Of a stretch of 64,000 bases of DNA, positions 32,399 to 42,279 are shown piece by piece (position 1 is the first letter of the stretch; every line of letters begins with the position of its first letter). This DNA is from Paraburkholderia aromaticivorans (GTDB taxonomy: Bacteria > Pseudomonadota > Gammaproteobacteria > Burkholderiales > Burkholderiaceae), in NCBI RefSeq assembly GCF_002278075.1, contig NZ_CP022990.1, forward strand, positions 2,604,001 through 2,668,000, written 5' to 3'. The notes beneath the pieces are model-generated. The model worked only from the letters and a program-made list of their open reading frames with translations, had not been told where the DNA came from and did no database searches. The position numbers were made by a program, and so were the translations under genes.

Positions 32399-35300
32399 GC
32401 ACTGATGCGATTGCCGACGGATGCCGCGCAGCGCCTCCCGATGCCGGCGGCACGGCACATTTCGACCAGGTGTGGTTCGATCAGCTCAACCTCGAGGCGC
32501 TGCTGGTCGACGGCAACATCGTGCGTTATCGCGCGAGCAAGCCGGACGGCGCACAGTCGTGGCTGGTCGCGGTGCCCACCGATCTGCCCTCCGAGGCCGA
32601 TTTCCGGCGTCTTGCACAGGAGTTCGCGCCGGCCGGCAAACTCGATTCGGCGTGGGGCGTACGGCCGCTCGCGCTGGTTCAGCTCGCGCGCGGCCCGATA
32701 CTCGTCTATGAAGACAACGGCGGCGCGCTGATTCTTCCACCCGCCGACGGCACGATCGCGCTCGGCCGTTTCCTGTGCATCGCGGTCGGCGCCGCGCGCG
32801 CGCTGCGGCTCGCTCATCTGCGCGGTGTCCTGCATCGCGATATCAAGCCGTCCAATCTGCTGGAAGGCATTGACGGTACGGTTCGCTTGCTGGGCTTTCG
32901 CGATGCCTTCCATCTCGCGGCCGACCCTTGCGCCGAGTCGCCGGATACGCTGTACGGCACGCTCGCCTATATGTCGCCGGAACAGGCGAGGCGCGCCGAA
33001 GGTCAGGCCGACGAGCGCAGCGATCTCTATTCGCTCGGCGTGACGTTGTATGAACTGCTGACCGGCCGCCTGCCTTTCGAAGCGGCGGACGCGCTCGAAT
33101 GGGTCTACAGCCATGTCGCCCGGCAGCCGGCCGATCCGCGGCAATATCGTCAATCGCTGCCCACGGTGCTGAGTGCGATTCTCCTCAAGCTGCTGGCGAA
33201 AAGCCCGGCGGAGCGTTATCAAAGCGCTTCGGGTCTGGAGGCCGATTTGCGCCGCTGTCTGGCCGACTGGAACGAGATGCAGCACATCGTGCCGTTCGAG
33301 CCGGCCGCCGAGGACAACGTCAGGAACCTTGCCGTCACGCATCGTCTATTCGGCCGCGCTCATGAATACAAAGCGCTGCTCGAAGCCTTCGAGCGCAATG
33401 CGCAGCAGGGCACGGCGCAGCTCATCTTCGTGTCCGGCTACTCGGGCGCGGGCAAGTCCGAACTCGTGCGCAGCGTGCACCGCGCGACCGCGCAAACGCC
33501 CACGCTGTTCGCTTCGGGCAAGCTCGAACAGTATGGGCAGAATGCGCCCTACGCGCCGTTGATGCAGGCGATCAGGTCGCTGTTCCAACGCATTCTGGGC
33601 GAAAGCGACAGTGAACTGGAGCGCTGGCGGGACGTGCTGCGCGACGCGGTCGGGGTGCAGGGCAAACTCATCGTGAGCTTCATTCCGGAACTGGAGCTGG
33701 TGCTCGGCGAGCAGCCCGAGTTGCCGGATCTGCCGCCGGTCGAAGCGCAACTGCGTTTCCAGGCGCTGATCACGCGCCTGGTATCGGTGTTCGCGACGCA
33801 AGCGCATCCGCTGATCCTGTTCTTCGACGACGTGCACTGGTTCGACGACGCCACCTTGAATTTCATTGCCCATTTCGTGGCGACCGTCGAGATCCGCCAT
33901 GTGCTGCTGATCTGCGCCTATCGCGATAACGAGGTGGACCGCTCGCCGAAGTTCAAGGCCTTTCTCAACTCGCTGCCACGCGCCGGTGCGCGCGTCGCCA
34001 CGCTCGCCGTCGCGCCGCTCGATATCGCGGACGTGATGGCCTTGCTCGCCGACGCGCTGCATTGCGACGCCGCGCAGGTTCATCCGTTGGCGGCTATCGT
34101 CCACGAGAAGACCGGGGGCAATCCATTTTTCATCAAGCAACTGCTGCTTGCGCTGGCCGATCAACAACTGATCGCGTATGACGGCATGGCCGGGCGATGG
34201 ACCTACGATATCGACCGGATCGGCGAATACGAATCGTCCGATAACGTCGTCGAGCTGATGGTGGCGCGTCTGTCGCGCTTGCCGCGCGAGGCCCAGGCCG
34301 TGCTCAAGCTGCTGGCGTTCATGGGCCGCCGGCTCGACCGCTCGACACTGATGCGCATCGATCATGCCGGCGGCGCGGAGCTGGAACGGCGGCTGCATGC
34401 GGCGATCGAAGCCGGTCTGGTGGTGTCCGACCGGACGGGCTTCGCGTTCGCCCACGACCGGGTTCAGGAAGCCGCGTATGCGCTGACCTTCGAGAATGAG
34501 CGTGGTATCGAACACGCCCGCATCGCCGGCATCCTGATGAAAGATTTCGACGTGCGGGCCGTGAGCGCGTCGGCCTTCGAGATCGCGCACCATCTCGAAC
34601 GGGCCCAGGCAGCCGGCGCGCTGCGCGGTCTGGATCCGGACGAAACCACTCTCTTCGCGAAGATCTGTCTGCAGGCGGCGCGGCACGCAAAAGAAGCGAT
34701 CGCCATCCAGTCCGCGCTGAGTTATCTCGACGTCGCGCAGAAGCTGCTCGACGCGAGCGAGGCGGACTATGCGCAGTCGCTCGGCTACGAAATCGGGGTG
34801 TTGCGGGTGCAGTGCCACATCCTTAACGCGAACTTCGATGCGGCCGGCACGGAGATCGCCAGGCTGCTGCGCGAGGATCTGCCGATCGTCGCACGCGTGT
34901 CGGTCTACAAGCTGAAAGTCGACATGCAGCAGCATCTGTCCGACTATGAAGCCGCGGTCGAGACCGCGCTCGAAGGCGTCAGGCTGTTCGGCACGTGTCT
35001 GCCTCGCTATCCGGAAGCCACCGATGTCGACGCCGCGTACAGCCGGCTCAATGAATCGCTGAAGACGCGCAGCATCGCCTCGCTCGCGGATTTGCCGACT
35101 TTGCGCGACGAGGAAATCGAATCGGAAATGAATCTGCTGGCGAGCGTCTATGCGCCCGCATCGTTCGTGAACGAGCGGCTGGGCTTCCTGCATCTGTGCC
35201 GGATGGTGCAGCTGACCGTCGATCACGGCATCACCGCGGCTTCCGCGCATTGTCTATCGTGGTTCGGTGTGTGCGTGGCAGAATTTTTCGGCCGCTACGA

Positions 35301-37980
35301 GGAAGGCTTCGAGTTCTCGCGTCTCGCGCGCACGCTGGTAAAGGAGCGCGGTTTCAACACGGTGGCCACGAGTGTGCTGGTCGCGCTCGACACGGTCGCC
35401 GTCTGGACCCAGCCGCTGCCCTACGTGCTGGAATGCGCGCGCGAGGCCTTCGAATCGGCGCGGCCGAGCGGTGACCTGACCATGAGCTGCTACTCGTGCA
35501 ACCACATCGTCTCGGATCTGCTGACGATCGGCGCGCCGCTGGAGCAGGTCGACAGGGAAATCGATCTCGGCTTGTCGTTCGCGCGGCGGGTGCGTTTCAA
35601 GGACGTGGAAGACATTCTCGAATTGCAGAAGCGCTATGTCCATAGCTTGACGGGCGGCCCCGGACTGCCTGGCAACTTCGGCGTGGCGGTCGAGGGCCGC
35701 ATGACCTTCGACGCCGATCTGCTCGACACCCAGATGACGACGCTGCGCTTCTGGATCTGGCTGCTCAAAGGCATCTCCTGCTATTTCCACGGCGAATATC
35801 AGCATGCGCTATATTGCCTTGCCGAAGCCGGGGAGCTGAAGTGGTCGACTCCCGCGCATATCCACTTGCTGGACTATCACTTCTATACCGCGCTAGTTCT
35901 CGCCAGGGCATACACCGGCGAGGACGGCGCGGCCGGCGCCGTGGCGCGCATCGAGCCGCATCTCGCGACCTTGAGAAGCTGGGCGCAACTCAATCCCGCC
36001 ACCTTCCGCGACAAGATGCTATTGATCGAGGCCGAAGTGGCGCGCCTGAACGGTGCGCCGCTCGCCGCCATGGCGCTATACGAACAGGCGGCCGCGGCGG
36101 CATCGGAAAGCGGCTTTAATCACAGCAACGCGCTCGCTCACGAACTCGCGTCCGTGTGTTGCGAGGCGAACGGCCTGTTCAGCGCGGCGCGTCATCATCG
36201 CCGTCGCGCGGTCGGCAGCTATACGCGCTGGGGTGCGCTCGCCAAGGTCGAGCAGCTCGAACGCGCCGACCGGCCGGCGCGGCTGCCGCTCGAGCAGCCG
36301 GTGGCGTCGCGCCCCTCGATTGAAATCGCCGATGCCCAGCATCAGTTCGACCTCATGTCCGCGTTGAAGTCGTCGCAGGCATTGTCCGAGGAGATCGTGC
36401 TCGAGAAACTCATCCGTACGCTCGTGACGCTGGCCATCGTTCACGCCGGCGCGCAGAACGGCATGTTGATCCTCGCGAAGGGCAACGTGCCGGTCATCGA
36501 GGCGAGCGGACGGGACACGGCGGATGGCGTTCAGGTGACGCTCGGCGGCAACAAGCTCACGCGTGAGGATCTGCCGGCCTCGGTGTACTACACGGCGCTG
36601 CGCACGCGCAAGCAGGTGGTGGTGGAAGACGCGCAACGCGATCCGCGCTTCTCGTTCGACGTGGCTTTTTCGAACCGGCGGGTTCGTTCGGTGTGCTGTC
36701 TGCCGCTCGTCAAACAAGGCCATGCGATCGGCGCGCTGTATCTGGAGAACAATCTGAGCGCGGGCGTCTTCACGGAAAGCCGCACGTCGATGCTCGACAT
36801 GCTGGCTTCGCAAGCGGCCATTTCACTGGAAACGGCACGCCTTTATGCCGAGTTGCTGGAGGAAAACAGGCGTCGCCAGGAAACGGAAATGGCCTTGCGC
36901 ATGAGCGAAGAGGCGCTCGCGCTCGGACAAAGGATCAGCCGCTCGGGCAGCTATATCTGGGACAGTCTGACGGGCGAACGTTACTGGTCCAAAGAACTCT
37001 ATAACGTGTTCGGCCTGCCGCAGGAAGACGTGGGGCCCGGCGCCCAGGCGATCCTCGACCGGATTCACCCGGAAGACGTTGTCTCGTATCAGGAGACCGT
37101 CGAGTACGCCGCGCGCCACCGCACGCCGTTCCGGCAGAAGTTCCGGGTCGTCGTGCCGGACGGAACGGTCAAGTATCTCGAAGTGCTCGGCGAGCCCTCG
37201 GGTGTGAGCAGCTTTGTCGGCGTGGTCACGGATTTCACCGACCGGCACCTGACCGAACTCGCCTTGCAGAACGCCAAGCTCGAGTTGGCGAAAGCGTCGC
37301 GGGCGACCACGATGGGCGAACTCGCGGCGTCGATCGCACACGAAATCAATCAGCCGCTCGCGTCGATCGTGTCGAACGCAAGCGCGGGGGTGCGCTGGCT
37401 CAACCGGCCGGTGCCGGATATTCCCGAAGCATTGGGTGGCTTGCGCGATATCGTGAAGGACGGCAAGCGCGCGGGTGAAATCATTCGCGCGTTGCAGTCG
37501 CTCGCGAAGGAAGCCAAGCCGAGCTTCGTGCCGACCTATGTCGACAATGTCGTGCGCGAAGTGTTCGAACTGGCGGCGGCCGAAATCGAACAACGCAGCC
37601 TGGTGGTGAGGCTCGATCTCGCCGCCAGCCGTCCGGTGCTGGCCGACCGGGTGCAATTACAGCAGGTGCTGTTCAATCTCGTCATGAACGCCGCGGATGC
37701 GATGGGCCATCTCGACGCGCGCCAGCGCCTGCTCACCGTCACTTCATGGCTCGACGATCGCGGCGCGGCGGTCGTGTCCGTGCAGGATAACGGCAGTGGA
37801 ATCGGCGAGGAGATTGCGCCGCGCATTTTCGATGCGTTCTTCACGACGAAATCGACCGGCATGGGCATGGGGCTCGCCATCTGCCGGTCGATTGTCGAAG
37901 CGCATGGCGGCACGCTGTCGGCAGGGCCGGCGCAGCCGCGCGGAACGATCTTCGTGTTCACTTTGCCGGTCGCCGCCTAG
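32395..37980 (+). CDS. Giant hybrid: Ser/Thr kinase-like, AAA ATPase, GAF, PAS and histidine kinase
   Basis: The 1861-residue protein begins at TTG 32395, with AAGGAAGGGAGA just upstream and TTGA overlap with the receiver gene. Order: Ser/Thr kinase-like domain (about 60-285; HRDIKPSN present, DFG replaced by GFR, AxK not found, so probably a pseudokinase); AAA-type ATPase (Walker A SGYSGAGKS near 350; Walker B-like LILFFDDVHW); a long helical TPR-like region (about 700-1300); GAF (about 1320-1485); PAS (about 1510-1620); histidine kinase with H box ASIAHEINQPL near 1648, N box LVMNAADAM, G boxes DNGSGIG and GMGMGLAI. It matches the trifunctional sensor family. The receiver is the likely phosphate acceptor. 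Confidence 0.92.
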   Translation: MSTDAIADGCRAAPPDAGGTAHFDQVWFDQLNLEALLVDGNIVRYRASKPDGAQSWLVAVPTDLPSEADFRRLAQEFAPAGKLDSAWGVRPLALVQLARGPILVYEDNGGALILPPADGTIALGRFLCIAVGAARALRLAHLRGVLHRDIKPSNLLEGIDGTVRLLGFRDAFHLAADPCAESPDTLYGTLAYMSPEQARRAEGQADERSDLYSLGVTLYELLTGRLPFEAADALEWVYSHVARQPADPRQYRQSLPTVLSAILLKLLAKSPAERYQSASGLEADLRRCLADWNEMQHIVPFEPAAEDNVRNLAVTHRLFGRAHEYKALLEAFERNAQQGTAQLIFVSGYSGAGKSELVRSVHRATAQTPTLFASGKLEQYGQNAPYAPLMQAIRSLFQRILGESDSELERWRDVLRDAVGVQGKLIVSFIPELELVLGEQPELPDLPPVEAQLRFQALITRLVSVFATQAHPLILFFDDVHWFDDATLNFIAHFVATVEIRHVLLICAYRDNEVDRSPKFKAFLNSLPRAGARVATLAVAPLDIADVMALLADALHCDAAQVHPLAAIVHEKTGGNPFFIKQLLLALADQQLIAYDGMAGRWTYDIDRIGEYESSDNVVELMVARLSRLPREAQAVLKLLAFMGRRLDRSTLMRIDHAGGAELERRLHAAIEAGLVVSDRTGFAFAHDRVQEAAYALTFENERGIEHARIAGILMKDFDVRAVSASAFEIAHHLERAQAAGALRGLDPDETTLFAKICLQAARHAKEAIAIQSALSYLDVAQKLLDASEADYAQSLGYEIGVLRVQCHILNANFDAAGTEIARLLREDLPIVARVSVYKLKVDMQQHLSDYEAAVETALEGVRLFGTCLPRYPEATDVDAAYSRLNESLKTRSIASLADLPTLRDEEIESEMNLLASVYAPASFVNERLGFLHLCRMVQLTVDHGITAASAHCLSWFGVCVAEFFGRYEEGFEFSRLARTLVKERGFNTVATSVLVALDTVAVWTQPLPYVLECAREAFESARPSGDLTMSCYSCNHIVSDLLTIGAPLEQVDREIDLGLSFARRVRFKDVEDILELQKRYVHSLTGGPGLPGNFGVAVEGRMTFDADLLDTQMTTLRFWIWLLKGISCYFHGEYQHALYCLAEAGELKWSTPAHIHLLDYHFYTALVLARAYTGEDGAAGAVARIEPHLATLRSWAQLNPATFRDKMLLIEAEVARLNGAPLAAMALYEQAAAAASESGFNHSNALAHELASVCCEANGLFSAARHHRRRAVGSYTRWGALAKVEQLERADRPARLPLEQPVASRPSIEIADAQHQFDLMSALKSSQALSEEIVLEKLIRTLVTLAIVHAGAQNGMLILAKGNVPVIEASGRDTADGVQVTLGGNKLTREDLPASVYYTALRTRKQVVVEDAQRDPRFSFDVAFSNRRVRSVCCLPLVKQGHAIGALYLENNLSAGVFTESRTSMLDMLASQAAISLETARLYAELLEENRRRQETEMALRMSEEALALGQRISRSGSYIWDSLTGERYWSKELYNVFGLPQEDVGPGAQAILDRIHPEDVVSYQETVEYAARHRTPFRQKFRVVVPDGTVKYLEVLGEPSGVSSFVGVVTDFTDRHLTELALQNAKLELAKASRATTMGELAASIAHEINQPLASIVSNASAGVRWLNRPVPDIPEALGGLRDIVKDGKRAGEIIRALQSLAKEAKPSFVPTYVDNVVREVFELAAAEIEQRSLVVRLDLAASRPVLADRVQLQQVLFNLVMNAADAMGHLDARQRLLTVTSWLDDRGAAVVSVQDNGSGIGEEIAPRIFDAFFTTKSTGMGMGLAICRSIVEAHGGTLSAGPAQPRGTIFVFTLPVAA

Positions 37981-38123
37981 CATGCGCGTGCCGCGCGCCC
38001 GGCCGTGCGAATCTGAAAAATGTGGGCGATCAGAAAGAAGCGAAGACTGACGATCAGCAATACTCAGTTGACGCATAGGACGCCGGCAAACGCCGGTCAA
38101 TCACCTCAACTGGAGCATGAGCA

Positions 38124-38945
38124 ATGGCTTATATCACCACCAAAGACGGTACGCAGATCTATTACAAGGACTGGGGTACGGGCCAGCCGATTACGTTCTC
38201 CCACGGCTGGCCGCTCGACGCGGATGCTTGGGACGCGCAGATGCTGTTCCTCGCCGAACAAGGCTACCGGGTGATCGCGCATGACCGGCGCGGCCATGGC
38301 CGCTCGTCGCAGCCGTGGAACGGCAACGAAATGGACACCTATGCGGACGATCTCGCGGAGTTGATCGAGGCGCTGGATCTGAACAACATCGTGATGGTCG
38401 GCCACTCGACCGGCGGCGGCGAAGTGGTGCGCTATATCGGGCGTCACGGCACGAAGCGTGTCGCCAAAGCCGTGCTGATCGCGGCCGTGCCGCCGATCAT
38501 GCTGAAGACGGAAGCGAATCCGGGCGGTCTGCCGATGTCGGTGTTCGACGGCATTCGCGAGGGCGTACAGAATGACCGCTCGCAATTCTTCCAGGATCTG
38601 GCCGTGCCGTTCTACGGCTTCAATCGCCCGGGTGCGAAAGTCTCGCAAGGCGCGATCGATTCATTCTGGCAGATCGGCATGCTGGGTTCGATCAAGGGGC
38701 TGTACGACTGCGTGAAGGCATTCTCGGAAACCGACTTCAACGAAGACCTGAAGAAGGTGACGGTGCCCGCGCTGGTGCTGCAAGGCGACGACGATCAGAT
38801 CGTGCCGCTCGACGATTCCGGCAAGCTGTCGGCGAAGATTATGCCGAACGCGAAGCTGAAGATCTACGAAGGCGCGCCGCACGGTATGTGCACGACGCAT
38901 GCCGACCGCGTGAATGCGGACCTGCTGGAGTTCATCAAGTCGTAA
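38124..38945 (+). CDS. Chloroperoxidase-type alpha/beta hydrolase
   Basis: The 273-residue protein has an alpha/beta-hydrolase fold with nucleophile Ser in VGHSTGGGE, acid Asp in GDDDQIVP and His in [10 protein letters not shown]. The opening [13 protein letters not shown] and [10 protein letters not shown] match the cofactor-free haloperoxidase/arylesterase group. It may act as an esterase or perhydrolase; halogenation is a side activity in this group. CTGGAG lies upstream of the ATG. It follows the giant kinase by 143 bp. Its 3' end overlaps the convergent regulator gene by 11 bp. Confidence 0.92.
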   Translation: MAYITTKDGTQIYYKDWGTGQPITFSHGWPLDADAWDAQMLFLAEQGYRVIAHDRRGHGRSSQPWNGNEMDTYADDLAELIEALDLNNIVMVGHSTGGGEVVRYIGRHGTKRVAKAVLIAAVPPIMLKTEANPGGLPMSVFDGIREGVQNDRSQFFQDLAVPFYGFNRPGAKVSQGAIDSFWQIGMLGSIKGLYDCVKAFSETDFNEDLKKVTVPALVLQGDDDQIVPLDDSGKLSAKIMPNAKLKIYEGAPHGMCTTHADRVNADLLEFIKS

Positions 38946-40773
38946 TGGAGCAGGCCGGCGGCGCCGTTGCGGCGGCCGTCGGCGCGTGCGGCGCAGGCTG
39001 CCTGGACGCTCGTGCGCGTGCGGGTTTGGCGGGCGGCGGCAGGGGTTCGCGAAGAGGGTGCGCGGCCTCGGCGAGCGCGGCCCGCACGCGCTTCTCACGG
39101 GCTGCGTTCACCGCTCCCGAAGGCAGCTTGTCGAGAGCTTCGATGGCTTGTGCGGCGCGAGCGCGGCCCTCGTCGAACAGGCCGGCTTCAAGCAGTGCGT
39201 CGACCAGGTCCGAAGCCAGCTCGATCCCGATTCGCGGGTCGCCGTCGGCGGAAAACGCCCAGTCGAACGCGACGCGCGCGTCTTCGAGCGTCTGCTGGCG
39301 ATCCGGCGGACTGGCGGGCTCGTTGCCGATGTGTCCCGTCTCGCCGAACAGCCGGCCCTCGAAGCAGCGCGATACATAGCGCGCGTTGCGCGCAATGATT
39401 TCCCGCAGTTCGCCTTCGGCCTTGAGCTGTTCCAGCGCGTAGGCCCGGGTCGATTCCGATAGCCGGTATTTCGCCGCGGCGCCTTCGAACTCGACGCTCA
39501 CCAGCGACTTCGCCACCAGTTCGCTGATGCCGCCGATCGCATTCGCGGTCGTATGTTCTTCGTCGCACACCACCGCGCACATCGACTCGAAAGAAAACGT
39601 GCCGCTGAACAGCGCGAGACGGCGGAACACGGCCCGCGTCGGAAGGTCGAGCAGCGCGAAGCTCCAGTCGAAGGTGGCGCGCAAGGTTTGATGGCGCGGC
39701 AGCGCGGTGCGGTAGCCGCCCGCCAGAATCGCCATGCGGTCGTCCAGCCGGCGGCACACGCCTTCCACACCGAGCGCGACGACCCGCGCGGCCGCCAGTT
39801 CGATTGCGAGCGGAATGCCGTCCAGCCGGCGGCAGATCTCGCCGACGAGCCGGAGCTCCGCGCTGTCGGTGGCGACGGTTTCCTGCAGCGAATTGGCGCG
39901 CTGAAAAAACAGCTTGACCGCGGCGCAGCGCAGAATGTCCGCGTCGCCCGCATCGGGCGGCGGCACATCCAGCGGCTCGACCCGGAACACGGTCTCGGCC
40001 ATGATGCGCAGAGGCTCCCGGCTCGTCACGAGCACCCGCAGACGTTCGTTGCCGGCCACCAGCGCGTCGGCGATTTGCGCCACGGCGCCTATCACATGCT
40101 CCGCGTTGTCGAGCAGAAGGAGCCTGGGCTTGCCGGCAAGCATCGCGGCGAGGCGCGTCGGCGTCACGTCGGCCTGCGCACCGGGGAGGACCAGCCCGCA
40201 GCTTTCGGCAATCGCGCAGAGCACGGCTTCCTGGGTCGTCAACGCGGCGAGCTCCACAAAGCAGACCGGTTCGGCGAAGTCCGCCGCGCTATGACGAGCT
40301 GCCTCGATGGCGAGTTGGGTTTTGCCGATGCCGCCGGCGCCGACGAGCGTCAGCACATGCGCGCGCCGCAGCATCGAGCGGATCAGTTCGAGCTCGGCGT
40401 CGCGCCGCAGCAAGCCGGATTTGGGCGGGGGCAGGCGGCGTCCACCCGCGCTCGGCGAACGGGCCTCGTCGAGCAGGGGATATTTCGTACGCTGCAACAG
40501 CTGATAGCCGCGGCCGGGCACGGTGAGGATCAGGTCGCGCTCCGTTCCGAGCACCTTGCGCAGCGCCGACAGATGAACCTGTATGTTGTTTTCTTCGACG
40601 ATGGTGTCGGGCCACACCGCGTTCATCAACTCGTCTTTTGTGACCAGACGGCCAGCTGCTGAAGCGACCACGGCAAGAATGTCGAAGGCGCGTGATCCGA
40701 GACGCACGACTTCGCCGTTTCGCCGCAAAGTGCGCATCTCCATGTCGATCTGAAAGCTGCCTATTTCCATCAT
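38935..40773 (-). CDS. Winged-helix/ATPase regulator (AfsR/CadC-like), short form
   Basis: The 612-residue protein has an OmpR-type winged helix at 1-100 ([44 protein letters not shown]) and an NB-ARC-like ATPase with Walker [13 protein letters not shown] (about 145) and a DNAEH box. A region with little repeat structure and a Pro/Ala-rich tail follow. Compared with its paralogue at 52327-55347 (1006 aa) it lacks about 400 residues of TPR. The tail runs antisense over the last codons of the chloroperoxidase gene. There is no clear Shine-Dalgarno sequence; Met2 at 40770 is equally possible. Confidence 0.85.
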   Translation of the reverse strand: MMEIGSFQIDMEMRTLRRNGEVVRLGSRAFDILAVVASAAGRLVTKDELMNAVWPDTIVEENNIQVHLSALRKVLGTERDLILTVPGRGYQLLQRTKYPLLDEARSPSAGGRRLPPPKSGLLRRDAELELIRSMLRRAHVLTLVGAGGIGKTQLAIEAARHSAADFAEPVCFVELAALTTQEAVLCAIAESCGLVLPGAQADVTPTRLAAMLAGKPRLLLLDNAEHVIGAVAQIADALVAGNERLRVLVTSREPLRIMAETVFRVEPLDVPPPDAGDADILRCAAVKLFFQRANSLQETVATDSAELRLVGEICRRLDGIPLAIELAAARVVALGVEGVCRRLDDRMAILAGGYRTALPRHQTLRATFDWSFALLDLPTRAVFRRLALFSGTFSFESMCAVVCDEEHTTANAIGGISELVAKSLVSVEFEGAAAKYRLSESTRAYALEQLKAEGELREIIARNARYVSRCFEGRLFGETGHIGNEPASPPDRQQTLEDARVAFDWAFSADGDPRIGIELASDLVDALLEAGLFDEGRARAAQAIEALDKLPSGAVNAAREKRVRAALAEAAHPLREPLPPPAKPARARASRQPAPHAPTAAATAPPACSITT

Positions 40774-40947
40774 GGCGGTGCCGGGTTGAGGATATCGAGC
40801 GAAATACGGAGGTGACGTCGGGGGACCGACGCAGATGAGAGAGAGGTTGCGCGCGCCGGACCTGGTAGGAGGGAAGGTATCGCGCCTCCGGTCTGTGTGT
40901 CTTGCACGTTAGTGCGATGCTTTGTAGGAAAGTCTATTGATGAGGGC

Positions 40948-41007
40948 GTGGCCGTGGCCGTGGCCGTGGCCGTGGTCGTGGCTGAGGCTGAGGCTGAGGC
41001 TGAGGCT
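40948..41007. repeat. Hexanucleotide array GTGGCC/GAGGCT, 10 units
   Basis: Ten consecutive hexamers: four GTGGCC, one GTGGTC, one GTGGCT and four GAGGCT (the run breaks at 41008). Because units are multiples of three, any frame through the array stays open, which gives Trp-Pro or Leu-Arg repeats on the plus strand and Pro-Gln/Pro-Arg on the minus strand. Confidence 0.9.
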
Positions 41008-41074
41008 GAGGGGTTGCTGCGGGTGTGGGTGTAGCTGCGGAGATGGCTGTGGCCGGCGCCATGCTCATGGCCGT

Positions 41075-41122
41075 GAGCATAAGCATAAGCATGAACATAA
41101 GCATGAACATAAGCATGAACAT
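41075..41122. repeat. Hexanucleotide array RARCAT, 8 units
   Basis: Eight hexamers in the order GAGCAT, AAGCAT, AAGCAT, GAACAT, AAGCAT, GAACAT, AAGCAT, GAACAT. In one plus frame they read as alternating Lys-His and Glu-His pairs; on the minus strand as Met-Leu/Met-Phe. The alternating variants suggest growth by 12-bp units. Confidence 0.9.
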
Positions 41123-41173
41123 GGCCGCTCGGCGCGGCCCTCCAACGCGCGAGCGAGGCGCGCTGCGATCCGC

Positions 41174-42091
41174 TTAGTTGCCGGCGCGTCGACGCCAGCT
41201 ACCCGGCGGCGTGCCGACCAGTTGCGTGAAGGTGCGTGTGAAGTGGCTCTGATCGGCGAAGCCGCATGCGATGGCGATCTCCGACAGCGACGAATCGGAA
41301 CTGCGCAGCAGGTGGCGCGCGCGTTCGATGCGCTGCTCCAGCAGCCACTGATGCGGCGTGCGATGAGTGGTCTCGCGAAACGCGCGAATGAAATAGCTGC
41401 GCGACAGGTTGCAGGCGTTCGCGATCTCTTCGAGCGAGACATTGCCTTCGGTCTTCGCGAGCAGCATGTCTTTGGCGCGCGCCTCGTGCAGACTCGAGAG
41501 CAGCCGCCGGCCCGGCTTGATCGATTGAGCGGGCGCGCTGCCGTAACGATCGACCAGATGCGTTCCGATCGCCACACCGAGTTGCTCGATAAAAAGCGGG
41601 CTCGCTTCGCTCTCGCGATCCAGCGCCAGCGCGAGGACCTGCGCGAGGTGGCCGAAGATTGGATCCTTGCTGCCCGGCCGCGCCGAGAAGCCGGCGATGT
41701 TCGTGCCGCTTCGTTCGTAGCCGGTGTTCGCGATGAATGCACGCGAGAACTCCACCAGCACGAAATCGAACGCGCCGTGCAGATCGGCGCGGTAGTCGTC
41801 TTCGAAATTGCGAATGTAGACCGAGTCCTTGTCGAACTCGTGCATGGCCGAACGGCTGCCCGAGATGATGCGCCGGCGATGGCCGGCGCTAAGCGAAACA
41901 CCGATCAGCACGCCGCGGTCGGAGGCGGGCGTGGCCACTTCGCTGGTGTTGTCCTGACGACGGCACTTGCGATAAAACGTGAAGTCGCCTGCCTCGCGTT
42001 CGAGGTCTTTGTGCAACTGGTTCGAAAGACAGCCCAGCGAGTCTTTCCTGCGTGCAGCCGTGGGGGTGGCAATTTCAGTCTGATTCAACAT
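41174..42091 (-). CDS. AraC-family transcriptional regulator
   Basis: The 305-residue protein has a C-terminal double helix-turn-helix: first HTH around NVSLEEIANACNLSRSYFIRAF, second around LSEIAIACGFADQSHFTRTFTQLVGTPPGSWRRR, the standard AraC/XylS ending. The N-terminal 180 residues are a ligand-sensing domain without a recognisable motif. It is followed by the hexamer repeats and preceded by a 188-bp AT-rich gap shared with the end of the LysR gene. Target and effector are unknown. Confidence 0.9.
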   Translation of the reverse strand: MLNQTEIATPTAARRKDSLGCLSNQLHKDLEREAGDFTFYRKCRRQDNTSEVATPASDRGVLIGVSLSAGHRRRIISGSRSAMHEFDKDSVYIRNFEDDYRADLHGAFDFVLVEFSRAFIANTGYERSGTNIAGFSARPGSKDPIFGHLAQVLALALDRESEASPLFIEQLGVAIGTHLVDRYGSAPAQSIKPGRRLLSSLHEARAKDMLLAKTEGNVSLEEIANACNLSRSYFIRAFRETTHRTPHQWLLEQRIERARHLLRSSDSSLSEIAIACGFADQSHFTRTFTQLVGTPPGSWRRRAGN

Positions 42092-42279
42092 GATCCGTCA
42101 CCTCTGGTCGTCGCGCTATATGCTCAAGCCCGTTCGCGTTGCCAAAATCAGAAGATGTTAATAACCGGCGGAGTGCCCCGATTATCTTGGAAATTATTTC
42201 AGTTGAATATTAATTTTCGTTCAGGTTCGAACGTGACAGGCGAAAAATTAACCACGCAGCGCACGCCGGAGCGTGCCGT

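Larger units (their letters stand above)
40774..41173. other. Intergenic gap, 400 bp, with hexanucleotide arrays
   Basis: This gap lies between the AraC gene (upstream on the minus strand) and the winged-helix/ATPase regulator. It holds two arrays of hexanucleotide repeats (annotated separately). I do not support a protein here, although a 62-residue minus-strand frame (40934-41122) and the start of a long plus-strand frame read through the repeats. Confidence 0.6.

Noticed and set aside
33346..35250. 634-residue minus-strand frame inside the giant kinase gene
   Set aside because: Shadow frame with Arg/Gln-rich translation and no family resemblance.
40948..41122. CRISPR array
   Set aside because: Units are six bases with no spacers; a simple tandem repeat, not a CRISPR.
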